Part shown: positions 1 through 7,452 of the stretch, in pieces
Numbering within the stretch: position 1 is the first letter of the stretch
Layout: every line of letters begins with the position of its first letter
Origin: an uncultured Coriobacteriia bacterium
Lineage (GTDB): Bacteria; Actinomycetota; Coriobacteriia; Coriobacteriales; QAMH01
Reading direction: 5' to 3'
Assembly (NCBI GenBank): GCA_949283445.1
Contig: CASDTD010000168.1
Location: forward strand, 1-7,969
Length of the DNA stretch: 7,969 nucleotides
The notes under the pieces: model-generated
Seen by the model: the letters and a program-made list of their open reading frames with translations, nothing else
Told to the model about the DNA's origin: nothing
Database searches by the model: none
Program-made: the position numbers and the translations under genes

Positions 1-71
1 TGACAAAGGGTCACTTCTAATGTCACGTAATCGCCAGCAGAGCGTGTGACATTTGATGTGACCCTTTGTCA
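1..71. repeat. Nested long inverted repeat (REP/palindrome-like element)
   Basis: Positions 1-26 and 46-71 are inverted copies of each other. The outer 14 bases (TGACAAAGGGTCAC at 1-14, its exact complement at 58-71) and the inner 7 (ATGTCAC at 20-26, GTGACAT at 46-52) match perfectly. Only two of the 26 arm positions mismatch, and the loop is 19 bases (27-45). The element begins at the window edge, so it may extend further left. The stop codon of the neighbouring glycosylase gene lies in its right end. There is no T-tract beside the stem inside the window, so a classical intrinsic terminator is not supported. Palindromes of this size at gene ends resemble REP elements spread by RAYT transposases, but the assignment is inference. 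Confidence 0.75.
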
Positions 72-563
72 TACCCGCACCGCAGCGTACGCCTCCACGA
101 GACGCTCGAAGCTCCAGCTGGCGTTAGCGGCGCTCGTCGAAGGCAGCCGGTGCGCAGGGATGCCCGTCACGGGAAGCTGATAGTGCTCGTAGAGCTGCGT
201 GGCTTTGACACCAGTCGTGAACACGGCGTGTATGGGCGCGACGGAGAGAATGCGCGACAGGTCGTTGGGTACGACATCTTTGATGCTCGCATCCGATGCA
301 CCTTCGATCGTGCAGCTGGCGATGGTGTCCCACATGGCAATGCGACGTCGCAGCAGAAACGCCGTGCGCTCCTCGACCGTAACCGGCACCGCGTCCTCCC
401 CCAGTACCGCAGCCAGCACCCGCCACATGCGGTTTTGCGGATGCCCGTAGAAGAAGCCGACCTCGCGCGACTTCGGCGAGGGAAAGGTCCCCAAGATGAG
501 CACGCACGAATGCGCATCGAAGACAGGCGCGATGCCATGCTGCAAGCGCTGCGAATTCCGCAC
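69..563 (-). CDS. DNA-deoxyinosine glycosylase (hypoxanthine-DNA glycosylase, UDG superfamily)
   Basis: This 164-residue protein matches the family 6 uracil-DNA-glycosylase-superfamily enzymes that excise hypoxanthine (deaminated adenine) from DNA to start base excision repair in the cytoplasm. Recognisable blocks are LGTFPSPKS at residues 24-32, FYGHPQNRMW at 38-47 (N44 is the likely catalytic-position Asn), WD at 78-79, TGVKA at 117-121 and LPSTSAANA at 140-148. The length is normal for the family and the protein looks intact. Translation starts at a GTG preceded at 5 bases by a strong Shine-Dalgarno. The TGA stop sits in the first bases of the palindrome at 1-71, which may have set the present C-terminus (...AVRV). 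It diverges from the small-protein/carbonic-anhydrase unit. The broad family call is firm; preference for hypoxanthine over uracil is by homology only. Confidence 0.88.
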   Translation of the reverse strand: MRNSQRLQHGIAPVFDAHSCVLILGTFPSPKSREVGFFYGHPQNRMWRVLAAVLGEDAVPVTVEERTAFLLRRRIAMWDTIASCTIEGASDASIKDVVPNDLSRILSVAPIHAVFTTGVKATQLYEHYQLPVTGIPAHRLPSTSAANASWSFERLVEAYAAVRV

Positions 564-567
564 GATA

Positions 568-574
568 CCCTCCT
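568..574 (-). promoter_or_regulatory. Ribosome binding site of the glycosylase gene
   Basis: Reading the minus strand, AGGAGGG lies just ahead of the GTG at 563-561 (AGGAGG, then GTATC). This near-perfect Shine-Dalgarno fixes the GTG start although no ATG is present at that place. Confidence 0.8.
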
Positions 575-595
575 ATAACCGCCGCTCGTTCCAAA

Positions 596-606
596 TGCAT
601 TATGCA
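596..606. promoter_or_regulatory. Palindrome in the divergent promoter region
   Basis: TGCATTATGCA is a perfect inverted repeat with 5-base arms and one central base. It lies in the short spacer between two divergent genes, 33 bases from the glycosylase start and 40 from the preferred start of the small gene. On the minus strand it contains CATAAT, a plausible -10 for the glycosylase gene. It could be an operator shared by both directions, but an 11-base palindrome can arise by chance and no regulator is identified. Confidence 0.35.
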
Positions 607-608
607 CG

Positions 609-637
609 TTTTCGGTACAAGATTACGCGGGTATAAT
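609..637 (+). promoter_or_regulatory. Candidate promoter for the small-protein / carbonic-anhydrase unit
   Basis: A consensus -10 hexamer TATAAT occupies 632-637. At a 17-base spacing the -35 position (609-614) reads TTTTCG, only half matching TTGACA. A transcript starting about 7 bases after the -10 would begin near 644, only about 3 bases before the ATG at 647, which would make the mRNA essentially leaderless. That fits the absence of any Shine-Dalgarno in front of 647. Confidence 0.5.
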
Positions 638-646
638 CGCGCTTGT

Positions 647-823
647 ATGGAAGCGAAACAGTGCGATACATGGCATGAGAGCAGCGCTTGTCAGGGGCCG
701 GATGCCTTGACGCGCCGGCATATCTACCAGACGGACATTGGGCCGGTCTGCATGTCGGAAGCAGAGCATGCGGCATACATCGAGGCAAAAGCGGAAAAGG
801 AGCACGATGACGATGAAGATTGA
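647..823 (+). CDS. Unrecognised small Cys/His-containing protein with acidic tail
   Basis: I do not recognise this 58-residue protein. It has three cysteines (C6, C15, C35) and histidines at 10, 25, 41 and 53, a C-x8-C segment followed by a lone Cys, and ends in a charged tail (KAEKEHDDDED). There is no signal peptide or membrane segment, so it is probably cytosolic; Cys/His spacing leaves metal binding possible but matches no standard zinc ribbon that I can name. An in-frame ATG at 602 would add 15 residues, but it lies upstream of the TATAAT at 632-637 and has no Shine-Dalgarno, so 647 is preferred. The last 17 bases overlap the start of the gamma-carbonic-anhydrase gene in another frame, suggesting translational coupling. 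Confidence that it is a real gene is moderate. Confidence 0.6.
   Translation: MEAKQCDTWHESSACQGPDALTRRHIYQTDIGPVCMSEAEHAAYIEAKAEKEHDDDED
797..802 (+). promoter_or_regulatory. Ribosome binding site deciding the carbonic-anhydrase-family start
   Basis: AAGGAG lies 4 bases before the ATG at 807 and 10 bases before a second in-frame ATG at 813. It excludes the longer in-frame possibility beginning at 738, which has no such site. It is embedded in the coding sequence of the upstream small gene. Confidence 0.7.
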
Positions 824-1325
824 CAAGACGGTATTCGAGGCAACTGGCAGCGTCATCGAAGGCGACGTGACCATCGGCGCCAACTGCGGCGTCTGGTACA
901 ACGCCGTCATACGTGGCGACGAAGATGGCATCGAAATCGGCGCGAACACCAATATCCAGGACAACGCCACCGTCCATGTGGACCCGGGCTTTCCCGTGCA
1001 CATTGGCAACGGCGTGACCGTGGGCCATAACGCCATCGTGCACGGCTGCACCATCGGCGACAACACGATCATCGGTATGGGCGCCATCGTCTTGAACGGC
1101 GCGAAAATCGGCAGCAACTGCATCATCGGCGCCGGCGCGCTGGTCACCGAAGGCAAAGAGGTGCCCGATGGCACGGTCTGGTTCGGCAGCCCCGCCAAGC
1201 AGGCACGCGAGATGACCGCAGAGGACATCGCCGCCAACAAGCACAACGCGAAAATCTACGTCGATCTTGCCCGCGACGCACGTACCGTCGACCTCATCGA
1301 AGCAGTCAACCCCGACGGAGAGTAG
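807..1325 (+). CDS. Gamma carbonic anhydrase family protein (PaaY/YrdA-like, left-handed beta-helix)
   Basis: This 172-residue protein is built of hexapeptide repeats ([IV]-G-x-x-x-x type) over residues 13-115, the left-handed beta-helix fold that trimerises in gamma carbonic anhydrases. The family signatures are present: WYNAVIRGD at 30-38, NIQDNATVHVD at 49-59, VGHNAIVHGC at 72-81 and FGSPAK at 126-131. H57, H74 and H79 match the three zinc/iron ligands, with the usual five-residue step between the last two. Only 16 residues separate H57 from H74, so the long acidic loop of the archaeal enzyme Cam is absent, as in YrdA/CamH-type homologues. Activity as CO2 hydratase is therefore not certain; an acyl-CoA or metal-related role is possible. 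A second start at 813 would give 170 residues. A helical tail (residues 135-168) closes the protein, as usual. Confidence 0.9.
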   Translation: MTMKIDKTVFEATGSVIEGDVTIGANCGVWYNAVIRGDEDGIEIGANTNIQDNATVHVDPGFPVHIGNGVTVGHNAIVHGCTIGDNTIIGMGAIVLNGAKIGSNCIIGAGALVTEGKEVPDGTVWFGSPAKQAREMTAEDIAANKHNAKIYVDLARDARTVDLIEAVNPDGE

Positions 1326-1336
1326 AGAGCAGCTTA

Positions 1337-1367
1337 TGGGGGCGCGGCTCAGCGAGCCATGCCCCCA
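1337..1367. terminator. GC-rich hairpin at a convergent gene junction (possible terminator)
   Basis: TGGGGGC (1337-1343) pairs with GCCCCCA (1361-1367) and GGCTC (1346-1350) with GAGCC (1354-1358), leaving an AGC loop and an internal wobble/mismatch step. It lies 12 bases after the stop of the carbonic-anhydrase gene and 11 bases from the end of the opposing gene. Neither strand has a following T-run, so it is either a weak, bidirectional or factor-assisted terminator, or just an mRNA 3'-end stabiliser. Confidence 0.5.
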
Positions 1368-1378
1368 CTAACGCGCGT

Positions 1379-2836
1379 TCATGCGCGCACGAAGCGCTGG
1401 TTCTTGCTTCGCGGTTTTTCAGGCATCGTCATGAGCAGGCTTCCGTTTTCTAGGAGCGGCTCAACGTACCTACTCATGGCATACGCCGACCCGATTCCCA
1501 TGAATCGCGCGATCTCTTGCCGCGAGCGCGGCGTCTCGCAGTATTCGAGCAACATCTGCGGACTCTTCTTCGTCGAGCGGTTTTCGCCTTCCGCTTTGCC
1601 TACGGCATAATCCGTCGTTCTGCGCCGCAAAACGACCTTGAACGAATCGCCACTCGAATAGAATTCCGGTTCAGGCAAACAGGCTTGTCTCATACAATGC
1701 TTGATGGTGGGGATGCCCGAATAGCGATTCTCGGTCAGCCCCAGTGTCTCCATAGCCGTGGCAATCATCGGATTGCGCGTATCCGGTTGCGTTTCTCCAA
1801 GCTGTTCGACACGTAGTCGTCCGTAAAGACCTCCCGGATTTCGGATTTCCAACCGGTCGGAAAAGAGCTCGATACTGACAGGCATACCCTCGGTGTAGAC
1901 GCTGTAGTCCCTGTGAATCAAGGCGTTCAGAATGACCTCGCGCACCGCCTCAACGGGCAGGTCGAACTCATCGACCCTGCTTCCTGTTTGCGGATCGATG
2001 CTTGTCGCCATGCGAAGATTGCCCTTTACAAAGGCAAGCGCTCTCTCGAGCATATCGGGGATAGTTCCCTCGATGCGCTTGTTATCCGCAAAGCGTTCTC
2101 CCCGTGGACCGGGTTCGCCCAACTCGGTGCCGTAGATGCACACGGCAACGACGCACAGCTGAGGAGCGAACGCCTGAGGGTACACCCCGAAGAGCCATTC
2201 GCCACCTAACGTTACCTCTCCGTCCTTCATAATTCCCGCAAGGCTGAGAATTCGCTCATCGTCGAGCTGGGAGAGATGCGGCTTTCCCGTTTTGAGTTTC
2301 AAGAGGTATTCAGAGACTCTTGGCGCATCTAAAGAATCAACGGTACAGCCATGCAGTGGGCGCACATCATCGTGCACGCTTTTCCTGAAAGCCTCGTAAC
2401 TGTAGACTTCATATTCCGTCATTGGCTCGTCGCTTTCCCCGACACGACGATACGACCCATGGACCCTGCCCTTTCCTTTGTAGAAGCACGGTCGTTCGGC
2501 CAAGTCGACCGGCGGGATTTCAGCAGAGACAATCGTCTTCCCATCCAACTCCGCCACAGTGAAGAGAGGGCGCACGACGGGCTGCATCTGCAGACATTGT
2601 TCGGTGACGCACTTTTGAAGACTTTGGGCGTCGTACACTCCGACGGTTTCGAACTCCGCTGTCTCATCAAGTCCAAATAGAATTGTGCCGCCTTCGTCTT
2701 GATTCGAGAAAGAAGAGAGCGTGTCATAAAGACGTTTGGGGCAGCCCTCGTGCGCAGACTTTACCTCGACGGCCTGCGCTTCCGCCTGCCAACCCTGCAC
2801 CGTTCTCGCCAAGTCAATGAGTTCTTCCGTGAGCAT
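1379..2836 (-). CDS. AlbA_2 (Schlafen-type) / HATPase / winged-helix ATP-binding protein
   Basis: This 485-residue protein belongs to the widespread putative transcriptional regulators once labelled divergent AAA-4. The N-terminal AlbA_2 domain spans about residues 20-135, with VEVKSAHEG (23-31) and the NQDEGGTILFGLDE block at 45-58. A GHKL-type ATP-binding region covers about 295-405: REVILNALIHRDYS (299-312) is the N-box-like segment and RNPGGL (332-337) the glycine-rich lid segment, followed by ENRYSGIP at 369-376. Residues about 424-470 form a probable winged helix (SRQEIARFMGI). Full length for the family and apparently intact. The start is an ATG with GGAG 8 bases upstream (2845-2848). 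The gene stands alone, with an extremely AT-rich leader unlike its surroundings, suggesting it was acquired separately. The domain call is firm; the cellular role and target are unknown. Confidence 0.85.
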   Translation of the reverse strand: MLTEELIDLARTVQGWQAEAQAVEVKSAHEGCPKRLYDTLSSFSNQDEGGTILFGLDETAEFETVGVYDAQSLQKCVTEQCLQMQPVVRPLFTVAELDGKTIVSAEIPPVDLAERPCFYKGKGRVHGSYRRVGESDEPMTEYEVYSYEAFRKSVHDDVRPLHGCTVDSLDAPRVSEYLLKLKTGKPHLSQLDDERILSLAGIMKDGEVTLGGEWLFGVYPQAFAPQLCVVAVCIYGTELGEPGPRGERFADNKRIEGTIPDMLERALAFVKGNLRMATSIDPQTGSRVDEFDLPVEAVREVILNALIHRDYSVYTEGMPVSIELFSDRLEIRNPGGLYGRLRVEQLGETQPDTRNPMIATAMETLGLTENRYSGIPTIKHCMRQACLPEPEFYSSGDSFKVVLRRRTTDYAVGKAEGENRSTKKSPQMLLEYCETPRSRQEIARFMGIGSAYAMSRYVEPLLENGSLLMTMPEKPRSKNQRFVRA

Positions 2837-2849
2837 GGCACTCTCTCCG

Positions 2850-2988
2850 AATTTCCTTTTAATTTTCGCAAAATTATTATCTAATAATAATCGAATGATT
2901 TAATTTTTTATCAAAATTTCTATATTTTTTAGATTTTTGAAATTATTTTTAAATTATTTAGAGAAATATCTTGGCTTTCAATAAACAT
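2850..2988 (-). promoter_or_regulatory. Extremely AT-rich leader/promoter region of the AlbA_2 gene
   Basis: Only 11 of the 100 bases 2861-2960 are G or C, in an otherwise GC-rich window. Reading the minus strand, there are two plausible sigma-70 pairs. One is TTGAAA (2976-2981) with AATAAT (2953-2958), spacing 17. The other is TTGATA (2909-2914) with TATTAT (2884-2889), spacing 19 and nearer the gene. In such AT-rich DNA these hexamers are easily found by chance. An inverted repeat, ATTATTA at 2873-2879 and TAATAAT at 2882-2888, overlaps the nearer -10 and could be an operator. No open reading frame of note lies here. Confidence 0.5.
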
Positions 2989-3027
2989 AAAAAAATCCCG
3001 CTTCCTCCAGACGAGGAAGCGGGATTT
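2989..3027 (-). terminator. Intrinsic terminator of the pst-phoU operon
   Basis: AAATCCCGCTTCCTC (2993-3007) and GAGGAAGCGGGATTT (3013-3027) form a perfect 15-base-pair stem with a 5-base loop. On the minus strand the stem runs directly into seven T residues (A-run at 2989-2995 of the plus strand). It begins about 30 bases after the phoU stop and clearly ends leftward transcription. The plus-strand side has only TTT, so it works mainly in one direction. Confidence 0.95.
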
Positions 3028-3057
3028 CCGTTGAGCACGGGCTATTTTGCGGAAGCC

Positions 3058-3729
3058 CTATTCCGAATACGTCAGTGACTCGCCCTTGCGTGTGCCCTTG
3101 ACCACGTACTCGGTCCAGTACGCGATGCTTTCCGCGTGATCGGCGATGCGCTCGAAGTACTTGGCGATCATGAGCAAGTCGACGCCGTCTTTTGCATCGA
3201 CGCGCTTGTCGAACATCGCCTGGATGATGGTATCGCGCACGGTATCGAGATGCCCATCGATTTCGTCATCCATGGCTGCCGCGCGCATGGCTTCGTCGAC
3301 ATCGCGCTTCTCGTACGAGTTCATGGCCGCCGACACCATATCCGTGACAAGACCGGCCATCGTGGTCAGCTCGTCTTTCTGGATGTCGAACGTGCGCCCC
3401 TGCAGCTCCCCGACCAGACGGCAGATATCAAGCGACATGTCCCCGATGCGCCTGAAATCCGTAACCACCTTGAGCGCGCCCGACACCTCGCGCAAATCCT
3501 TCGCGACGGGCTGCTGCAACAACAGCAGGCGCAGCGCGAGCGTCTCGATTTCGCGTTCGTTGGCGGCGATGTCCGACGCCACGGACTCCACCGCCTCGAT
3601 GTCTGCGACCTCGCCGGTTTCTGCGGCAGTGCGCGCCTTGGCGAACGTATTCACGACAAGCGCCGCCATCTCGGTGATTTCCCCGTCCAGCTGCTCGAGC
3701 TGGGCGACGTATGCGTTACGCAGATTCAT
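3058..3729 (-). CDS. phoU: Phosphate signalling complex protein PhoU
   Basis: This 223-residue all-helical cytosolic protein is PhoU, which links the PstSCAB transporter to the PhoR-type sensor kinase and damps phosphate uptake when phosphate is plentiful. Its two symmetric three-helix halves each carry the family metal-binding motif: DFRRIGD at residues 91-97 and ERIADH at 193-198. The QPVAKDLREV segment (73-82) is also typical, and the length is normal. The ATG lies 3 bases after the pstB stop; AGGAA directly abuts the start and AGGAAGG lies 12 bases upstream inside pstB, so translational coupling is likely. It is the last gene of the operon, just before a strong terminator. Assignment is firm. 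Confidence 0.95.
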   Translation of the reverse strand: MNLRNAYVAQLEQLDGEITEMAALVVNTFAKARTAAETGEVADIEAVESVASDIAANEREIETLALRLLLLQQPVAKDLREVSGALKVVTDFRRIGDMSLDICRLVGELQGRTFDIQKDELTTMAGLVTDMVSAAMNSYEKRDVDEAMRAAAMDDEIDGHLDTVRDTIIQAMFDKRVDAKDGVDLLMIAKYFERIADHAESIAYWTEYVVKGTRKGESLTYSE

Positions 3730-3732
3730 TTC

Positions 3733-4565
<833 letters not shown>

Positions 4566-4569
<4 letters not shown>

Positions 4570-5480
4570 TCTGCCACCAGCTTTCTGCCCAGGCGCTTGC
4601 CGACGAAGCGGGCAAGCAGGTTGAAGATGAGCACGCAGATCATGAGCACTGCCGCCGTGCCGTTGGACACCGCGTCAAGGTCGGGCACGACGCCTTCGGA
4701 GTTAATCTTCCAGATGTGAACGGCCAGCGTCTCGGCCGGGCGCCAGATGTTCCACGGGCAGCTCGGGGAAGACAGGTCGAAGTTCGTGAAGTCGAGCGAC
4801 GGCGCGGACTGACCCGCCGTGTAGATGAGCGCAGCAGCCTCGCCGAACACACGGCCCGCCGACAGGATGACGCCCGTAATGATGGCGGGCATAGCCGTCG
4901 GCAAGATGATGTGCACCGTCGTCTCCCAACGCGTGAGGCCCAGCGCCAGACCGGCGTCGCGCTGCGTGGTGGGCACGGATTCCAGCGCCTGCTGGATGGT
5001 GCGCACGAGCAGCGGGATGTTGAAGATCGTCAGCGCTAAAGCGCCGGAGATAATCGAGAAGCCCCAGTCGAAGTAGATGACGAACAGCAAGAAGCCGAAC
5101 AGGCCCACGACGATGGACGGCAGCGAGGACAGCACCTCGATGGTCGTCTTGATGCCGTACGTGATCTTGTTCGCCGGCGCGTACTCCACGAGGAAGATCG
5201 CCGCGCCCAGCGAAAGGGGCAGCGAGATGATAAGCGTCAGGACCAGCAGGTAGAAGGAGTTGAAGAGCTCCGGCCCGATACCGCCGCCCTCGCGGAACTG
5301 CTCGGGGTCGCCGGTAAGGAAGTTGATGTCGAACGCCTTGCCCGCACCCCGCACGATGATGTAGGCGATGAGCGCAACCAGCAGCACGCCGATAATCGCG
5401 ACGATGGCGCCCAGGATCGCTGTGGCGATCTTGTCTTGGCGCTGCGCACGACGCACCTGCTCTTTGATCGAGTTAGCCAT
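4566..5480 (-). CDS. pstA: Phosphate ABC transporter permease PstA
   Basis: PstA is one of the two membrane subunits forming the phosphate channel. The 304 residues show about six hydrophobic segments, near 19-43, 75-97, 115-136, 142-160, 196-220 and 272-292. The cytoplasmic EAA-type loop that contacts PstB spans 173-200 (QRDAGLALGLTRW... to ILPTAMPAI). The block VLSSLPSIVVGLFGF (116-130) is typical of PstA. The start ATG is preceded at 6 bases by GGAGG (5487-5491), which lies inside the end of pstC; the two genes overlap by 8 bases. Downstream it overlaps pstB by 4 bases. The polar segment around 223-268 is a periplasmic loop. Order after pstC and sequence both support PstA rather than PstC. 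Confidence 0.95.
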
Positions 5481-6480
5481 GCTTTGCCTCCGATCGCCTG
5501 CCGATGATGTGGACGATGACGATGAAGACGAGCGACATGATCAGCAGGATGAGCGCCAGCGACCACAGCACGTCGGAGTACACCGTGCCCATCGTCTCGT
5601 TGCCCATGCTCATGGTGAGCACGCTGGTGAGCGTCGCCGCCGGCGTGACGAGCGAATCGGGAATCGCCGCCGCGTTGCCGACGACCATCTGCACAGCCAG
5701 CGCTTCGCCAAAGGCACGCGCCATGCCGAGGATGATCGCGGTGAGGATGCCGGGCGTGGCCGCGCGCAGCACGATGTGCCACGTGTTCTGCCAGCGTGTG
5801 CCGCCCAAGGCAGCCGACGACTGACGGTAGGCGTTCGGCACGGCGTCGAGCGCGTCCATAACCAGCGAGGTCACGGTCGGCAACACCATGACGGCAAGCA
5901 CCAGCGAGCCGGCCAGGATGCCGTAGCCCGTGGAGCCCTCGGCCCAGCTGCGCACCCACGGCACCACGATGGTCAGGCCGACAAGGCCGTAGACAACCGA
6001 CGGGATGCCGACGAGCAACTCGAGTGCCGGGCGGAAGATGCGCTGTCCGAACGAGGGGTTCACCTCGACGGCGAAAATCGCCGAGCCGATGGCGAACGGG
6101 ATGACGATGACGCAGGACAGCAAGGTCACCGCGAACGAGCCGATGATCATCGGCAGCGCGCCCGCGGTGGGCATGCCGGCGTCGTTCATCTGATGCGGGT
6201 TCCAGGTGGTACCCGTCAGAAAGTCGATGGGATTGATGCCGTCCACCGTGAACGTGGCCAGGCCGCGCTGGGCGACCATGACGATCAGGGAAACGACGAC
6301 CAGGATGACCAGCAAGACGCACAGCCCCGTGATGCTTTTGCCCACGCGTTCGAGCTGATGCTTTGCCAGCTTGGTCATCTTGTTTTCAGACCCGCCACGC
6401 GCAGGCGGGGCGCCACTGGGGCGCCCCTCGAGCGTGCCCGGTGCAGATTGCGTGGTCACCGAGCTGGAAATGTCAGACAT
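5473..6480 (-). CDS. pstC: Phosphate ABC transporter permease PstC
   Basis: PstC pairs with PstA as the membrane channel for phosphate. Of 335 residues, the first membrane segment is at about 49-70 and the PstC-typical LELLVGIPSVVYGLVGL at 153-169. The EAA-type loop is at 218-245 (YRQSSAALGGTRW... RAATPGI), followed by ARAFGEALAV (254-263). The 48-residue cytoplasmic N-terminus is Ser/Pro/Gly-rich up to about 33 and probably disordered. An in-frame ATG (M35, 6378-6376) just before TKLAKHQLERVGKS would give a more usual N-terminus. Neither start has a strong Shine-Dalgarno, so the true start is open; two competing hairpins lie between them. It begins 36 bases after the pstS stop, without a visible terminator in between. 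Confidence 0.93.
   Translation of the reverse strand: MSDISSSVTTQSAPGTLEGRPSGAPPARGGSENKMTKLAKHQLERVGKSITGLCVLLVILVVVSLIVMVAQRGLATFTVDGINPIDFLTGTTWNPHQMNDAGMPTAGALPMIIGSFAVTLLSCVIVIPFAIGSAIFAVEVNPSFGQRIFRPALELLVGIPSVVYGLVGLTIVVPWVRSWAEGSTGYGILAGSLVLAVMVLPTVTSLVMDALDAVPNAYRQSSAALGGTRWQNTWHIVLRAATPGILTAIILGMARAFGEALAVQMVVGNAAAIPDSLVTPAATLTSVLTMSMGNETMGTVYSDVLWSLALILLIMSLVFIVIVHIIGRRSEAKHG
6391..6427 (-). other. Two mutually exclusive GC-rich hairpins in the pstC 5' coding region
   Basis: GGGGCGCC (6407-6414) pairs perfectly with GGCGCCCC (6420-6427) over a 5-base loop, and CCCGCC (6391-6396) pairs perfectly with GGCGGG (6404-6409) over a 7-base loop. The two stems share 6407-6409, so they cannot both form fully. 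They lie between the first ATG of pstC (6480) and the internal ATG at 6378. They may lower translation or act in mRNA processing between pstS and pstC, or simply reflect Gly/Pro/Ala codons in GC-rich DNA. Confidence 0.4.
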
Positions 6481-6516
6481 AGACGTTTCTTTTCAAGCCT
6501 CTTGCCCGCGCGAGCT

Positions 6517-7452
6517 TTACAGCTGCGTGACGTTGCCCTCGGCGTCCTTGGACACCTTCATGTCGTGGATGGAGATGTAGCCCTGCTCGGCGACGAGCGT
6601 GCTCTGGACATCCTCGCTCATGATGTAGTCGATGAAAGCCTGCGTGGCGGCATCGGGGGAAGCAGCGGTGTACATATGCTCGTAGGACCAGATCTTCCAG
6701 TCGTTGGTGGCGACATTCTGAGCCGTGGGCTCAACGCCGTCGACGTTCAGAGCCTTGATGTCATCGGTGTAGTAGGAGAAGGCGAGGTAGGAAATGGCAC
6801 CCGGGGTCTCGGCAACCATCTTCTGGACCGTGCCCGAGGAATCCTGCTCCTGCGGCTTGAAGGAATCGGGGACCTTGGTGTCGCCCAGGACAGCGGCCTC
6901 GAAGGTCGCACGCGTGCCGGAGCCGGAAGCGCGGTTGATGACCGTGATCTTCTCATCGGCACCGCCAACCTCTTTCCAGTTGGTGATCTTGCCGGTGAAG
7001 ATGCCCTTGAGCTGGTCCATGGTCAGGTTGTCGACAGTGACATCGGAGTTGACGACCGGGCCCATGCCGACGACGCAGACCTGGTTGTCCTTGAGGTTAG
7101 CAGCCTGGCTCGGGTCGTCGAGCTTCTCCTCGGCGAACACGTCGGAGTTGCCGATCTGGACGGAGCCTTCCGCGATCTGCGTGATGCCCTGGCCAGAGCC
7201 GCCACCCTGGACGGTGATCTGGACGTCGGGGTTCTCGCCCTGGAACTGCTCGGCAGCAGCCTCGGCCAACGGCTGCAGCGCCGTGGAGCCGACAGCCGTA
7301 ACCGAACCGCTCACCTGGTCGGCAGCCTGGTCGCCGCCGTTGGAGCCGCCACCGCAGCCCACCAGACCCAGGCTAGCGACCATGCACGCCGTGATGGCGC
7401 CAGCGACGACGGTTTTGGTCAGACGACCGAAACGCTTGCTTTTCACTTGCAT
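6517..7452 (-). CDS. pstS: Phosphate-binding lipoprotein PstS
   Basis: PstS is the extracytoplasmic phosphate receptor that delivers phosphate to PstC-PstA. The 311-residue product has a basic N-terminus, a hydrophobic stretch at 14-31 and the lipobox LVGC with acylated Cys at 33, followed by a Gly/Ser linker. Phosphate-binding family motifs follow: VGSTALQPLA (54-63), GGGSGQG (83-89), IGNSD (100-104), LKGIFTGKITNW (148-159) and RASGSGTRATFE (174-185), plus GAISYLAF at 218-225. The start at 7452 is chosen because AAGGAGG lies 7 bases upstream and the lipoprotein signal begins there; an in-frame ATG at 7494 lacks such support. It follows the second pstB by 73 bases and heads pstSCAB-phoU. Pho-regulon control is expected from family knowledge, but no proven Pho box is visible. 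Confidence 0.96.
   Translation of the reverse strand: MQVKSKRFGRLTKTVVAGAITACMVASLGLVGCGGGSNGGDQAADQVSGSVTAVGSTALQPLAEAAAEQFQGENPDVQITVQGGGSGQGITQIAEGSVQIGNSDVFAEEKLDDPSQAANLKDNQVCVVGMGPVVNSDVTVDNLTMDQLKGIFTGKITNWKEVGGADEKITVINRASGSGTRATFEAAVLGDTKVPDSFKPQEQDSSGTVQKMVAETPGAISYLAFSYYTDDIKALNVDGVEPTAQNVATNDWKIWSYEHMYTAASPDAATQAFIDYIMSEDVQSTLVAEQGYISIHDMKVSKDAEGNVTQL

Noticed and set aside
66..578. A 170-residue plus-strand open frame
   Set aside because: It is antisense to the glycosylase gene, which has both clear family motifs and a strong ribosome binding site.
738..806. An upstream extension of the carbonic-anhydrase-family protein
   Set aside because: The added residues are basic and unlike the family, and the Shine-Dalgarno at 797-802 points to 807 or 813.
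1371..1388. Small GCGCG/CGCGC inverted repeat across the AlbA_2 gene stop codon
   Set aside because: A five-base CG-only stem is common in GC-rich DNA and has no T-run, so I do not call a terminator.
5237..6322. A 361-residue minus-strand open frame in another phase
   Set aside because: It overlaps pstC and pstA out of frame; the Arg/His/Gly-rich translation is a composition artefact.
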